Assembly: GCA_023386885.1 (NCBI GenBank)
Contig: JAEWIX010000008.1
Span: 127,702-191,701, forward strand
Direction of reading: 5' to 3'
From: Pseudomonadota bacterium
Lineage (GTDB): Bacteria > Pseudomonadota > Alphaproteobacteria > Rhizobiales > Xanthobacteraceae
Length of the DNA stretch: 64,000 bases
Both the position numbers and the translations under genes were made by a program. Below are positions 63,188-64,000 of this stretch, in pieces (the first letter of the stretch is position 1; every line of letters begins with the position of its first letter). The notes below the pieces were generated by a model. It was given only the letters and a program-made list of their open reading frames with translations. It was not told the origin of the DNA and ran no database searches.

Positions 63188-63961
63188 ATGATTCGAGCCT
63201 GGCTCGACATGGCCCCGGCGGGAATCTTCCTGTCGCTCTCCATTCTCTATTTCGGGATGGTGGCCATCCTCGCGTTTTTGGCTTTCCGTTCGCCGGTGCG
63301 GCGGTCGATCCATTCCTTCCATGGCGTCGTGGCGCCGTTCTTCAACGCCGTCGCCATCCTGTTCGCGCTGCTGGCCGGCTTCCTCGCCAACGACATCAGC
63401 GAGCGCAGCCGTCAGGCGATCCGCACCGTTCAGGCGGAAGCCGGCGAACTGCGTAATATCCATACGCTGAGCGTCGCCACGGTATCGGACATGCAATCCA
63501 TTCGCGTGGCGCTGAACGCTTACGTCACCTCCATTGTCGCGGAAGAATGGCCGGCGATGGATGCGTTCAAGGATTCGCCGCACACCGCCGCCGCTTATGA
63601 CAATCTGCTCCGCGAAGTCAGCCAGCCGTCCCTGTCGAAGGCGTCCGGACAAGCCGCACACGCCGCCATCCTCAACGCGACGGTTCGCGCCAGCACGCTG
63701 CGCAACGTGCGGCTGTCACTTGCGACCGATCATACCAACGACCTGAAATGGCTGGTGGTGCTGACGCTCGGGCTGTTCACGCAGATCGCCATCGGCCTCG
63801 TGCATCTCGAACGTCCGCGCGCCTTCATCGCAGCCATGACGTTGTTCTCCGCCGCGGTGGTGGTTACGCTCGGCATCATCGCGATGCAGGAGTATCCCTT
63901 CGAAGGGAGTTTCCGGGTTTCGCCGGCCCCTATCGCGATGCTCGAAAAGCTCAGCCACTGA
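63188..63961 (+). CDS. DUF4239 membrane protein
   Basis: A 257-residue protein with two N-terminal helices (IFLSLSILYFGMVAILAFLAF and FFNAVAILFALLAGFLAN), a soluble middle of about 120 residues, and two or three C-terminal helices (WLVVLTLGLFTQIAIGLVHL and MTLFSAAVVVTLGIIAMQEY). This layout, with the HGVVAPFFNAVAILFALL segment, fits DUF4239, a family with weak resemblance to bestrophin-like channels. The function is unknown. The start is ATG after AAGGA. It is divergent from ddl and interrupts the usual murB-ddl linkage. Confidence 0.8.
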   Translation: MIRAWLDMAPAGIFLSLSILYFGMVAILAFLAFRSPVRRSIHSFHGVVAPFFNAVAILFALLAGFLANDISERSRQAIRTVQAEAGELRNIHTLSVATVSDMQSIRVALNAYVTSIVAEEWPAMDAFKDSPHTAAAYDNLLREVSQPSLSKASGQAAHAAILNATVRASTLRNVRLSLATDHTNDLKWLVVLTLGLFTQIAIGLVHLERPRAFIAAMTLFSAAVVVTLGIIAMQEYPFEGSFRVSPAPIAMLEKLSH

Positions 63962-64000
63962 CACTGTCGTCGCGGGCGTTGCGCGAAGCCATTTCAGCTT

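Overview
The window is chromosomal DNA of an alphaproteobacterium of the Rhizobiales, most probably the Bradyrhizobium/Rhodopseudomonas/Nitrobacter/Afipia family. The evidence is the high GC content, the protein sequences, a circularly permuted two-piece tmRNA gene next to an SspB-alpha gene, the order ddl-ftsQ-ftsA-ftsZ-lpxC-bamD-recN-ligA, and interspersed palindromic repeats of the type that give spurious peptides such as MPGLVPGIHVF in this family. Nearly all of it is core chromosome. I see no prophage, IS element, CRISPR array, rRNA or tRNA.

Layout. 1-7.2 kb: ETF-ubiquinone oxidoreductase (cut by the left edge), a uracil-DNA glycosylase, a membrane glycosyltransferase, RNase HII, an SMR efflux protein, a radical SAM protein with a LexA-type box in front of it, and a small GT2 protein. 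7.3-10.6 kb: an orphan ABC ATPase and an osmoprotectant ABC system whose permease and binding protein are fused. 11-16.5 kb: branched-chain amino acid synthesis (ilvI, ilvH, two exporter-like genes, ilvC), headed by a complete attenuator: promoter, leader peptide with a Leu-Leu-Ile-Ile-Val-Val codon run, hairpins and terminator. 16.5-18.7 kb: miaA facing away from serB-arsC across only 16 bp. 18.7-25.9 kb: membrane quality control (hflK-hflC-DUF2065-degP), thyA-folA, and a split chromate transporter. 26-30 kb: tmRNA, sspB, fumC, a DUF4169/ribbon-helix-helix pair and a second ribbon-helix-helix gene. 30-37.5 kb: a large AsmA protein, an MFS carrier, a GlcD/Dld-type FAD dehydrogenase and a thioesterase. 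37.6-43.8 kb: a UvrD/PcrA helicase with an in-frame repeat-derived insertion, an ABC exporter, a glycine-rich secreted protein and an L,D-transpeptidase. 43.9-49.3 kb: a fused membrane/spermidine-synthase-like protein, a phytoene-dehydrogenase-like oxidoreductase, prmA, and an array of DnaA-box-like motifs. 49.5-64 kb: aminopeptidase P, then the minus-strand cell-envelope, division and repair run from ddl through ligA, with a divergent DUF4239 gene at the right edge.

How genes fit together. tmRNA and SspB tag and deliver stalled-ribosome products to ClpXP, while HflKC and DegP handle membrane and periplasmic quality control. The ilv genes share a starvation-sensing leader. Genes for septum formation, lipid A synthesis, outer-membrane assembly and DNA repair lie on one strand and are probably co-transcribed in blocks.

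The points most worth a second look are the ilv attenuator with embedded transporter genes, the LexA-type box on the radical SAM gene, the roughly helically spaced DnaA-box-like array before prmA, and the repeat inserted between helicase motifs of UvrD together with its 10-C tract. No wholly new system is evident.
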